Shown here: positions 21,220 through 31,149 of the stretch, piece by piece
Position numbering within the stretch: the stretch's first letter is position 1
How the letters are laid out: every line of letters starts with the position of its first letter
NCBI GenBank assembly: GCA_016808115.1
Contig: JAEQBH010006815.1
Span: forward strand, 1-64,000
Length of the DNA stretch: 64,000 bases
Source: Tetrastigma voinierianum
Taxonomy: Eukaryota > Streptophyta > Magnoliopsida > Vitales > Vitaceae
Direction: 5' to 3'
Notes under the pieces: model-generated
What the model was told of the DNA's origin: nothing
The model's database searches: none
The model's input: only the letters and a program-made list of their open reading frames with translations
Made by a program: the position numbers and the translations under genes

Positions 21220-21985
21220 ATTATTTATCTTATTTTATTTATAATATATTACCATATTCATTTAATATTAATAACGATTAGATTAATTAATTAATCAATA
21301 ATAATATATGTTACCATATTAATTTTTCCATTATTCTTATTTATGTTTGTTTTTCATAAATTATTAATTTGAATTAATCTTATTTATGTTGGTAAAATAA
21401 ATAAAATAATATTTATATTTGCATTTTATATTGTTCATAAAAATATGATTTATGGTTTGTTAATTTAATATTCTTATTTTATTTATAATATATTACCATA
21501 TTCATTTAATATTAATACATTCGATTAATTAATCAATCAATAATATATATTTTACCGCTATTAATTTTCCATTATTCTTATTTATATTTCTTTTCATAAA
21601 TTATTAATTTTGAATTAATCTTATTTATGTTTAGTAAAATAAATAAAATAATAGTTATATTGTATTTTATATTGTTCACAAAAATATGATTTATGGTTTA
21701 TTAATTTATTATTCTTATTTTATTTATAATAATATATTACCAAAAATTCATTTAATATTAATACAATTAGATTAATTAATCAATCAATAATAATATATGT
21801 TACCATATTGATTTTCCATTATTCTTATTTATGCTTATTTTTTACAAATGATTAATTTTGAATTAACCTTAAATTAGTGAAATAAATAAATAACATTTAT
21901 ATTTGTGTTTTATATTGTTCACAAAATATGATTTATGCTTTGTTAACTTATTATTCTTATTTTATTTATAATATTATAATTTGAA
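21220..21985. repeat. AT-rich tandem repeat, about 243-bp unit, ~3 copies
   Basis: The landmark AAATAAATAAAATAATA...TATTGTTCA recurs near 21,393, 21,636 and 21,878. TTCATTTAATATTAATA, ATTAATTAATCAATCAATAA and TTTTCCATTATTCTTATTTA recur at the same spacing. Base composition is about 85% A+T. There is no coding potential. The copy is at about 57,290-57,840. Confidence 0.8.
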
Positions 21986-22059
21986 ATTAATTAAGTTGCT
22001 AAATATATTTTGATTAGAAACAAGGCATAAATGGGGTTGGAGGGTTTAGAATTGCTAAT

Positions 22060-22290
22060 TATAGTTTATGGGGCCAAAATGACGTCGTTTTAGCCATCAT
22101 AATTTTTTTTAAATTACGCATATATGCAACGACGTCGTTTTGAATTTCTGAGTTAAACAACGTCATTTGGAGTAGTGATAACTTGACGCGCCGTTTTGGA
22201 CTCTGCAGCCCTAAACGATGTCGTTTTGTTGTGACCACAAAAATTTATAATGAAGCGGCGTCGTTTTACGTCCTATAGAGATGAAGCAGC
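22060..22290. promoter_or_regulatory. cluster of ACGACGTCGT-type palindromes
   Basis: Several forms of AACGACGTCGTTTT occur in 230 bp (near 22,080, 22,129, 22,160, 22,192, 22,213, 22,256 and 22,284), some intact and some with one or two changes. The core holds TGACGTC/ACGT, the type of site bound by plant bZIP factors. The cluster lies just upstream of a 5'-UTR-like region, so a promoter role is possible but is my inference. In copy 2 one site is a perfect 18-bp palindrome (57,983-58,000). Confidence 0.55.
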
Positions 22291-22924
22291 GTTGTTTTGT
22301 GTAGTGAGCAGCCTAAAGAGGAACACTTGTTCGTATAGTCGACGAGAAAAAATGAAAAAAATGAAGGGAAAGAAAGAAGGAAGAGGAGCATACTTTGCAC
22401 CTTTCATTTGCTCTACTTTGAAAGTAGATGGCACACCTTTGGAGTTTGGAGTTTGGAGATCTTTAGAGCCTAAGGTTTTGGAGCGAGGCGGCCGGCGAAA
22501 CGAGGTTTGTTAATTTCCTCATCTTCTTCACTTTTTCTTGAAATTTCGATTTCAAAATCTCAGATCCAGGGGTAGGGGTTCTTTTGCAATTTGCTTTTGC
22601 AGGGGTTCAAAATCTATGAAATTTTTTTTATTGTTATTGTTGTGATTTGAAATTCAATCATGGGTGTTTTGGCTTTTCATAGGAATCTCTGAAAGTTTGA
22701 TTTTTTTTTTTTTAGATTTTTTGGTTCTTTGTACTGAGGAGATTCGATTTCTTTATTTTCGCGAAGTCGATCAAGTCATCTTCATGAACTCGGTAGGAGT
22801 CCAGGTTCTAGAGGTTTTAAGCCGTCAATCATCGTCTTGCATCTGGTGTCGGTATCGTGCGAGTTAGCCCCAGAGTCGGATCTGAATCGGCCCGAGTCGT
22901 CTTGGGACTCGGCCGACTTTTTGA
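22291..22924 (+). other. 5'-UTR-like region with possible leader intron
   Basis: A purine-rich stretch (GAAAGAAGGAAGAGG) leads to CGAG/gtttgttaatttcctc near 22,503, resembling a donor and intron as in 5' UTRs of plant genes. The open frame 22,250-22,513 (87 codons) matches nothing I know. Near 22,869-22,915 GAGTCGG-type repeats occur. The region joins directly to the end of an epsin penultimate exon (22,948), so it may be the epsin gene's own 5' region brought next to its 3' end. Confidence 0.35.
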
Positions 22925-23301
22925 ACCTTGATTTGAATATATTTGGACGTAAGTGCTTGCACATGTGAAGCTTTTAGTAATTTTATATCTACTGAGACTA
23001 AATTGACATCTCCCAATATGCAGCTAAAACTAATCCGTTGGCGGATATTGGAATTGATTTTGATGCCATTAATCGGAAAGAGAAAAGGATGGATAAACCT
23101 AAACCTGCAGCCACAGCTCCTATATCTACTACCACAACGGGCAACGCAATGGGATCGGGCTCTGGAATTGGCCGTGCTGGTGCAGGTGCACTCAGGCCTC
23201 CACCAAATCAGATGATGGGTTCAGGTATGGGAATGGGTATGGGCATGGGCATGGGTACTGGCCCTACCGCAGGCATGAATATGGGTATGGTATGGGAATA
23301 G
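22925..23301 (+). pseudogene. epsin last exon (copy D) with end of the penultimate exon
   Basis: TTTGAATATATTTGGAC/gtaagt (to 22,948) is the last few codons of the penultimate exon. After ATGCAG at 23,023 the last exon is open for 92 codons: PKTNPLADIGIDFDAINRKE, KRMDKPKPAATAPIST, GSGSGIGRAGAGALRPPPNQ, MMGSGMGMGMG, ending MVWE at 23,301. Further Met/Gly codons continue in another frame to about 23,360. This is the best-kept epsin block of copy 1, yet it has no upstream exons of its own. Confidence 0.85.
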
Positions 23302-23954
23302 GTGGTACTCAGGGTAGGCATAGATATGGGTATGGGTGGCGGTCCTGGACCGGGTATGGTGAACCCCTTTTCTTGGGTGTTCTCTTAAGAAAGAATCCCA
23401 ATGGAAGGCAGGCAGGCGGACAAAGAGAGCTGTATTTTGTTTCAATGGTGGTTGTAAGGAGAGTGGCGGTAGCCATTATATGTGCCCATCATGTATGGTT
23501 ATTCGGTCGGCAAAAGGTTCCTTCTTCTTAACTTTTCTGTTGGTTATCACCCAGTATGATTCCTTTTGTGTGAAGTCGTTCTTTGTGAATGTGTAACAAT
23601 CTAAGATAAACCTTTTCCTTTAGTGGTTTTTTTTTTTGGACACATATTTTTTTTGGGTGACTTTTGTGGAATATTAAAGTATGTTTTGATTACTTATTGA
23701 ATGACCGTAAATCACATTTAATTCATTCTTCTACTTATTTGGTCAAATGGTTTTGGATGTTGTGTTTTGATGTATTAGTAGTCTTGATGATGTTTTTATA
23801 TATTTCCTGTTGAGTATGTTTGACTACTGAACAATAATAAATCACATTTAATTTATTCTTATTAATTATGCTTATTAGAATAAAAAAGGTCAGGTCTAGA
23901 TGCTGTGTTTTGATGTATTAAGGTAGCCTTGATGATGTTTATATATTTTGATCG
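23302..23954 (+). other. 3' flank of epsin copy D
   Basis: Residual Met/Gly codons are followed by 3'-UTR-like sequence shared with 2,421-2,867 (TGAACCCCTTTTCTTGGGTG, TGTAACAATCTAAGATAA). An ACAATAATAAATCAC stretch lies near 23,830. No gene is seen. It ends where GC-richer retrotransposon sequence starts. Confidence 0.55.
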
Positions 23955-24545
23955 GGTTTAAAATAATGGGTGCGCCGGGTGAATCTGAGCTGGCTTCGTC
24001 GGGGCTTAGAGGGATTAAACAAGCCTGAGTACCCGGTGCCCAGGCCATGATGACATCCTCCAGTACGAGGCCGCAGGGCCAGTCACCTCTTTAAAGAGAC
24101 GGTAACATAGTCAAAGGATTCGTATTAAGGAAAATATTGATCTCCACCCGATTTAGAAAAGTAGGATATTTCCTAATTGTGCCCATCAATTATCCCTTAT
24201 TAATTGGTTTACGATAAGGAAAGAAAATCTCTCGCAATGGGATAACCGTATCATCCTCAGCCAAAGGAAGAATACTATTATGTGTCATCAAGATGAAGAA
24301 GTTATCATGATCATCCATTATAAATGCAGTACCCCATGGAGTGAAAGGTACACCTGACTTCATTCCACTAGCGGTTGATCTTTCTTCCCGCTGGAAAGAG
24401 CGACTTAGGCGTCGGAGCGGCAGGCGAGTAGCCTATCCTTTTTGTTTTCTTGTTTTTTGGGAGGGCGGAGCGGTAGTCGGCGAATGAGCCAGCCAATTCC
24501 GGCCACGCTCAGGCTGGATTCAGGTTGAAAAAAAGCTTTACATCA
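23955..24545 (+). mobile_element. probable 5' LTR of Tat element 1
   Basis: This stretch has no coding frame and shares GATAAGGAAAGA-type motifs with the leader of element 2 (about 30,650-30,800). Just after it, in copy 2, TTGCCGCCGTTTGTGGGAAA (about 60,399-60,418) resembles the primer-site region of Tat elements; in copy 1 only GTTTGTGGAAAAACGGTT remains. The exact left end is not determined. Confidence 0.45.
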
Positions 24546-24597
24546 GTTTGTAGTTTGTGGAAAAACGGTTCTTACAACCAAGGCGATCATTAGCGTG

Positions 24598-26260
24598 ATG
24601 GTATCAACTTCGAAACACAAGCGAGCCCGCGATCTCGAGGATCTGAAGACCCGACGGTGATGTGAATGTGAGCCTCTCGGGCATGGCTGAAGCGTACGGA
24701 ATGACACGAGCGGTGACTCTCGATATCACGACAGCGCTGAAAGAGTTGGAGCGACTCCTCGCATAAATCTCGCGCCCCGGGAGATCTGACCGAGGCTAGA
24801 AAAGGCCAAACCGACACTTGAGGAAAACTGACACCTCGACCCACATCGAGAAACGAGATAGAGAAGGAGAAATTAGTGCGGGGAGCACGGTCCTTACGGC
24901 CCTGCGGGTCGCGACGAGGAGGCGAGCGAGGCAAGCAAAGGCGATGGACCCATCCTTTATCGACGGGAGGCAGATGAGCGGTCGTGGGAAGCGGGGTTCG
25001 AGGACATCCGGTGAGAACTTCGGCCACATGAAGGGAGGCGGTAAGGCGGGCTCCGGTCTACATGGGCCTTCACGGTGCAACATGCAAATCCCCATTCACG
25101 GTCGGAGTCTTTGCACTTCCCTCTTCGGTAAAGTTCAGAATCTTTGCAGTTGAGGCGTTCCATTAGACGAAAGACCATGGGCACATAATACATAATCGAG
25201 ATGGAGCCCACGGATATCAGGACCCAGTCCCGATCACGAGCCTTATTTATCAGCAATAAGGCTGACAATGCTTTGGTTTTAGCAGGACTTAAGCTATTTT
25301 CCATCTCATCGTTCACAGAAATTTCCATCGCATTCGTCTCCCACTTTATCGGAGCAAGGATGTACGAGTAGAGTTATCATTCGGCGTAAGCGAGCTCGGC
25401 TGAGTCATATGTTAAGAGGTTTAGTCTACGAAGAGTAGATATCCACAAACGAAAAATTCGCCATTCTGCAGCTTTCATCGCGAAATTTGGGGTGCGGTCA
25501 GAAAGACCTCGTGTTCTTTATCTCAAAGACCTCAGTGAAGTATGGCCAGGGTCCTTGCGAAATAGAAGTATGTCGGCCGAATAAGCCCTCTTATCGAACA
25601 AAGAGCTCTTCACTCGAAAGGAAGAAGCGGGGACAATAAGCAGAGGCAGAAGCCCGGGGAGACAAGACAAGACCAGATCCCAAGGAGTAGCGAGAGAAAA
25701 GCGAGTGGTCCCAAGAGAAGGCGAGAGCGTCGAGGCCGCTTAGGGCCTTCCATTTATTTGTAAGATTGTCATACCTCGGCCGGTTCACCTCTGACGGCCC
25801 GCCAGTGTCGCCAGGTCCTACAGCAGTCTAACATGAAAGATTCACGAGATGGCCATCGGATGAAGTCGGACCCGACCAGAGCGATACCAAATACTATAGT
25901 TCGCGGTCGTAGACCGCGAGCAACGGCGCATCCGGTAGAAATTGAATATACGTCAGAAGCGTGGGCATCTCGGCCCAGCTACGTGGCTCGGGAAGGTGAG
26001 ACCGAAGCTAGCCGGCACCACCTCACGATTTGGCACCACCTCAACACCAACTACCCTTGGGAGAGATCATGTGATCTGCGGAAGAGTTTGCGAGGGGCGG
26101 GTGCAGCTCGACCCGGGAAGGCTACCTGCGATGTCGGATCGGAGGAACCACAGAAGTCTGAAGCCGTATCAGGCTCCCTCGGTACGGATGCTACCATTAC
26201 CTTCTCGGACTCGGAGCATGGAAAATTTGTGTCGGCATCCCCGTGATGATGCGCTGAGTG
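24598..26260 (+). pseudogene. Tat element 1 gag
   Basis: Gag forms the particle that packages retrotransposon RNA. A start MVSTSKHKRARDLEDLKT at 24,598 follows the leader. A LKELERLL helix (about 24,738) matches the clearer coiled coil of copy 2. At 25,540-25,780 the frames give SMARVLAK, SPLIEQRALHSKGRSGD and a basic KRRRERRGR run, the typical end of a Tat gag, then MKDSRDGHRMKSDPT (25,833). No intact CCHC knuckle is visible. Many frameshifts occur. Minus-strand frames here are shadows. Confidence 0.65.
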
Positions 26261-26269
26261 ATAAGGGCC

Positions 26270-27640
26270 ATCGTGGCGATAAGATGTGATCCACGGGGTC
26301 CTCGTCGACGGTGGGAGCTGGTGACATCATCTTAGCATCGGCTTTCGATAAAATGGGTATTGGAGGGAGAAGCTAAGAGCAGTCGACGCACCTACGTGGA
26401 TTCTGCGGAGAAGGGTGTTGCTCTAAGTCTACTGGCCAGATGCTCACTTTGGGACCCCAGCGTGCCGGGGCTACGACAATGACGGAGTTTCTCAAAGTAG
26501 ATGCCCAGTCGACTGCAATATACTCTTGGGAAGGCCCTCCTTCAATGCCATAGGGATTGTTCTCTCCGCTTATCACATGGTTATCAAATTTCCAATGCGA
26601 ATGGGTAAAGATGGTCGCAGAAAACTAAGCGTAGCGGAGAATGTTATTCGACATCGATGAAACAAAACACGATCGGCCCGACATCTACATGGGCCAGGCT
26701 CGACATGCGAGGCGAGTAAAGCACCTCGACTGCGCCCTCGGAAAATTAGAGGCACGTACGGCAGCGTAGCCAGAACACCTCGTTTACATAGGGTGCAGAA
26801 GCTAGCGGAAGGCATCGGAAGCCCTCGTGGATTTTACGGGAGCGGAACATGGAGGTATTCCCTTGAAACAGGAAGACATGGGCGAGATTCGATAGGGTGG
26901 TGAGTGCCTACGGGGTGAGCGTCGATCCCTCGCTAGCCCAGGTCGAGCAAAGAAGGAGTTTGGTAGAAAGATAGAAGGCGATTAATGAAGAAGATCGGTA
27001 AGCTCATCAGCGAAAGCCCAATCGTAGAAAGTGGAATGCGAATGGTTGGCTAACGTTATTCTTGTCAAAAAAGAAAACGGCAAGTGGCGGCTTTGCATCG
27101 ATTTCACAGGACATCCAGCGGGGCTTGCCCGAATGGATGGTTCCTCTACCTTGGATTAGTCTCATAGTGGATGCCACGATAGGTCATGAACTCCTGGTTC
27201 ATGGACTCCTTCTCACAGCTCTGACCAGATCGGTATGGACCCGACAACAGTGAAGACCTCATTTGTCATTGGTCGAAACCTCTTGTTATCAGTGATGCCA
27301 CTGGATTAAAACGCGAAGCCACTACGAAAGGTTGGTGAACAAGATGTTCAGAAATGGAGCATCTATGGAAGTATATATAGATGACATGTTGGTAAAATCG
27401 GTAAAAGCCGAGCTCCACATAACCCATCTAGCCGAGGCGTTCCAGGTCTTGAAAAGCTACAATATGAAGTTAAACCCAACCAAATGCGCTTTCGGAGTCT
27501 CCCCCGGGAAGTTCTTGGGTTTTATAGTCAACAACGGAGGGAATGAGCGAGCCAGGTAAGATAAAAGTAGGTGCTTGATATCTTTGCCTCGTTCGAGCAT
27601 TAAAGACATTGGCGCTGGCGACGGGAGAATAGGCTGCGGT
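26270..27640 (+). pseudogene. Tat element 1 protease and reverse transcriptase
   Basis: The protease end is traced by the SAYHMVIKFPM reading near 26,560. Then GVSVDPSLAQVEQRR (about 26,920) and INEE lead into RT: ANVILVKKENGKWRLCIDFT near 27,052-27,110, VMPLD... near 27,293, and an open frame 27,332-27,559 with VYIDDMLVKSVKAE, LHITHLAEAFQVL and KLNPTKCAFGV..GKFLGF. YIDD is the polymerase active-site box and is intact. Frames change at about 27,120, 27,250 and 27,560. Confidence 0.85.
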
Positions 27641-28620
27641 CGGCAGTATCTGAGGCCATTTCTGAATGTCGGCCTTTCTTCCGGAGTTCTGAAAAAGGCC
27701 TTTCAATGGGATGCACACTTCATAGAGGCATTCACAACACTCAAAACCTACCTGAGCTCTCCCTCGTTCTAGTAAGCCCTTAGAGGAGAACTCCTGCTCT
27801 CTGCACAGTCGTTTAGGACTTCTCGACCGGTGATGCCACTGGTTAGAGAGCGAAGACAGTCTGACAAGCTTTGTTTTATTGTAGGCGGGCTGCGAGAGGA
27901 GCTAAGGGAAGTATCAAAAGATGGAGGCGTCCTCGCGTTAGTAGCTACATCTAGAAAACTTCAGGCCTTACTTCGAGCTGTCTTGTCGAGTTCCAAGGCG
28001 AGATATCGGAGTAGGCAAATCTTTGCATAAACCGAAACCTCGGGAAGGTAATAAGAAATGGCTATAGATTTGAGTGATTTCAACGTCGGTACAAACCAAG
28101 GACAGCGATAAAGAAGGGTGATCTTGGCGGATTTCATCATGGATTCACTGATAGAATCTCTGAGCTACCTAGCTGATGCCGACCTCCCGTCCAGGATTAT
28201 CGTGGACGGGCGCGATGCCGAGGAGCGGTCGCAGTGCGATCTTGACCTCTCGGACGGGATAGATGTGGATTACGCCTCAGTTCGACCTGAAGCCTCAGAT
28301 ATGTGAGAAATTTGAATATGGGCGGTCGTGGGTTGGACTTAACCTCGCTCACTCCATTGGAAGCGGATCAATTTGGAAGTGACGATTCCCGATTGGTGGT
28401 AAAACGGATAGAGAGACTCTGAAGCCAAAGGTGAGGAAGATGATCCTATATCTCGAAGGTAAGAGAATTGCTTAAAGTTCATACTAGTTTAGGTTAAGCA
28501 TGTACGAAGCGGAGAATTCAGTGATGCGCGTAATCAATGACCTCCACGAACTGGCGGGGCCCGATATCACGGTGAGCACCTCACAGGAACCCTTAGAAAC
28601 ATGACAACGAGGAGAAGTCT
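27641..28620 (+). pseudogene. Tat element 1 RNase H
   Basis: After RT come KKAFQWDAHFIEAFTTLKTY (27,690-27,750) and SSPS, the RT/RNase H connection; then LSDFNVGTNQG and ILADFIMDSL (28,067-28,150), DSRLVVKRIERL (about 28,382) and SKVRELLKVHTS (about 28,450). These match the order of Tat RNase H (ALADFI, SDSQLVV, VRELL). RNase H would remove the RNA strand of the hybrid. Coding ends near 28,620, before any integrase. Confidence 0.75.
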
Positions 28621-28679
28621 CCCTTGTGATGTCCGAACCGAGCTGAATGGACCCCATCTGGGACCTAGGACATCATGTG

Positions 28680-29074
28680 TTGAAAATATGTGGTTCACTG
28701 CGTTCTTGATCGAATGACATCACGTTATAAAATTTTAAATGCCCTTTGGGGTGGGGAGTACGCCACCTGATATTTAAATGGGAATTTATTGGATTTTACT
28801 CCCTTCGTTATACATTCATTATCGTGTCGATCTCACAACCATAAATTTCCTCATAACGCGTGGTCCTATGGTTAGATTCGCTATGCTACTTCTTTCTCTC
28901 GTGTACGAGGTGGTTTATCTTCTCGTTTGTTCAAGCTCACCCTTCCAGGTAGAGGTTTCAAATTTAGGATTGTATAGGCCTTCCTTGCGTGATTGGATCT
29001 AAGTCGAGTCATTTGAATGGATCCCTCGATCACGCACACGTAGGGCACGTGCTCTATGGTATACTCCACTCCAC
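28680..29074 (+). other. unidentified right end of Tat element 1
   Basis: No clear coding sequence. It contains 28,778-29,002, a short frame I do not believe. It could be a 3' LTR, since it ends ...CTCCACTCCACA against epsin intron, but it does not visibly match the leader at 23,955, so this stays open. Confidence 0.3.
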
Positions 29075-29489
29075 ATATAATACCTAAGATTCCAAGTCTG
29101 ATGAAGCATATTGACGAACAGGATTTGATGTGACCTCTCTATCTGACCAAAACAATCATCCATATAAAAATTGACGAAGAAACTGATGAGAACCACCATA
29201 CGACGTAACAAGTCAGTGACAAAAACATAAGAAAGAAAAAAAATCAAATAAAAACTCAGATCATGGGTTTATAAATTTCTTATTCATGTGTAAATATTTA
29301 TTATTTCTTGTTCATCATTTGAGCAAACATTTAGTTTTTCATATGCGTATTGGGTTTATAAATTTACTCTCCAAATAGCTATTAGATTTAACCTTGAGGG
29401 AGTAACAAAATTAGAAAAAATAAAATGATAGAGATTACCTATATATGAGAATTATGGTTTGTTTTATTTATTTTTTTGTTTTTGATCAA
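29075..29489 (+). other. epsin intron segment (E), twin of 19,958-20,366
   Basis: Non-coding; it aligns over its length with 19,958-20,366 and leads to the same exon type. The acceptor (GATCAAA/TTTCTTAAC) has decayed relative to GCAATCAG at 20,366. Confidence 0.65.
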
Positions 29490-29871
29490 ATTTCTTAACA
29501 CAAGCTCCAACCAGTGTGGTATGTATAGGCCCGATTCAAAATCTAGTTCACGGTGGATATGGTGATCATTATGATGATCGATATGAGAGAGAGCCGGTGT
29601 AAGATATGAAGATCGAAATGGTTATGGGAGAAGAGAATGGGGTACTTGAGAGATGATGGCCCAGGTATGGTAGAAATGGGGACTCATATGGTCTTGAAGG
29701 TGATTGTTATGGTACAGATTCTAAAGAACGGTATGGTAGAAATGGTTATAAGGATGATGATTACAAAGGAAGAAGTCGAAACAATGAGGAATACTAGTAT
29801 GGCTCAGGAAGTAGGAGTGCTGATAGAGATAGGGGCCGTGCTTTTGATGACGAGAGCAACCATTCATCTAG
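29490..29871 (+). pseudogene. epsin exon rich in Arg/Asp/Tyr/Gly (copy E)
   Basis: This is the same exon as 20,367-20,743: in shifted frames GGYGDHYDDRYE, DEDRNGYGRREWG, ERYGRNGYKDDDYKGRSRNN and SADRDRGRAFDDESNHSS, ending TCTAG/gtgagc at 29,871. The donor and phase fit the small exon at 17,898. It keeps the 3' part better than copy C. No single frame is open across it. Confidence 0.8.
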
Positions 29872-30412
29872 GTGAGCATCTGCATTAATTGTGAACATGA
29901 TATGAGTTTCCTAATAAAAAGTAGTGTTGATGTTAATGGGATTTTCTTTTCCTTTTCTCTTGTCTTTACCATAATAATTGGATTCTTAAAAGAGCCTTTA
30001 ATAGTTTAAGCATTTAGAAAGTCTGTGTCGACTCAGGTTTGTAATTAGGCCCAGGTTAGGTATTATCACGACAAAATTGGTTAGACTCATTTGAACTGAG
30101 AAATCGACAAGCATGTGCACTTGTTTATTTATTAAAAAGGATAGCTTTTTGAATTGGTTTCTGGAGAAGTTAAACGTTAACCAGTCATAGAACTTTCAGG
30201 TGTAGTTATTTTATATTTTACTTATTATTAAGTGCTCGTAATGGATCTGTTAAAAAAAGGGTTATATATGGGACTCTAGTTTCGTAGAAACTATGAAGTG
30301 TCTCTATAAGCTAAAAGAAAAGATATGACCAAGAATGTCAATACCAAAAATTTGCTTTAGAACATAGTAATCAATTACTTGTACATTGGCTATAGTGGAA
30401 TCTTGGTCTACA
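29872..30412 (+). other. epsin intron (E), cut by Tat element 2
   Basis: The left part matches 20,744-20,995 and the right part (30,160-30,412) matches 17,540-17,795, so together they bridge exon E and the exon at 17,898. Near 30,130-30,165 (TATTAAAAAGGATAGCTTTT) it shows the site without the hAT element that fills it at 14,245-17,532. Confidence 0.7.
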
Positions 30413-31100
30413 TTGTAGAGTACCATGGGTTTTAAACCCACTCTTAATGGGCCCGTAGCCCGGACAGCTGATGTAGTCCACGGCCCACAATGTGAAGCGG
30501 CCTAAGCCCTTCCATATTAGAGCGGTGACCTTACCTAGGCGAGGAATCCAGGAGGCAGAGTCATGAGTCGAGTGATCCTCCAGGCCCGACCATAGGCAGC
30601 CCGTCTGGGGGTTCAGGTCCTGCCGATACATCCTCTTGCTTATGGCAAGTTCGCTATGGACGAATGGATAAAGGCGGGAAATACATAAAAGGTATTTATC
30701 CACGAATTTCCTAGTTTCAAAATCCCTTACTTCTCGGAAGATCAATCCTTGATAAGGAAGAATTAGTCTTTGATAAGGAAAGAGAGATTTTGTTCTTAAG
30801 AAAAGGAAATTATTTTAGAAGAAAAAGGGAGAGGGATTAACCACCTCTATCGTCGAGAGGACCCCACGATTAATAGGTATGCAATTCGACTATAGGAACT
30901 TTCTTCTTCCTCTCCCTTTGTTAACAAAATCATCGGAGGGTGGCCAGGCCACCGTCGTAGAATCGCCCTTTGGAGTTCACATCACCCCTGAGTGATGGCT
31001 TGGAGGTTAGACGATCAAGGTAACAAAGTGGCGTATACGTAGAGCAATTAAAAGTCTAGATCTCTGATTTTGCATGGGCTTGGATCACGACAATTGTCTA
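30413..31100 (+). mobile_element. probable 5' LTR of Tat element 2
   Basis: Non-coding, beginning TGTAGAGTACCATGGG at the point where the epsin intron is interrupted, with GATAAGGAAAGAGAG and CTCTCCCTTTG stretches as in plant LTRs. GGCGTATACGTAGAGC near 31,032 may be a decayed primer site. The right end is approximate. The minus-strand frame 30,371-30,745 is not credible. Confidence 0.45.
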
Positions 31101-31149
31101 ATAGCCATTCACCACTGGGACTTTATCGATTCTTATTCTATGTCCCAAA

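Larger units (their letters stand above)
23955..29074 (+). mobile_element. Tat-lineage Ty3/gypsy element 1, without integrase
   Basis: The order is LTR-like leader (about 23,955-24,545), gag (24,598-26,260), protease region (26,270-26,720), reverse transcriptase (26,860-27,640), RNase H (27,640-28,620) and an unidentified end (28,680-29,074). Plant Tat elements have the order gag-PR-RT-RH-INT, so the loss of integrase makes this copy unable to insert on its own. GC content is clearly higher than in the neighbours. The second copy begins at about 59,805 and runs off the window. Confidence 0.8.

Noticed and set aside
22250..22513. 87-codon frame as a new small gene
   Set aside because: Not conserved in copy 2 and resembles a 5' UTR; no family recognised.
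24590..25328. Minus-strand frames of 99-145 codons in Tat element 1
   Set aside because: Overlap gag on the plus strand, have no family similarity, and differ from the minus frames in copy 2 (60,375-60,984).
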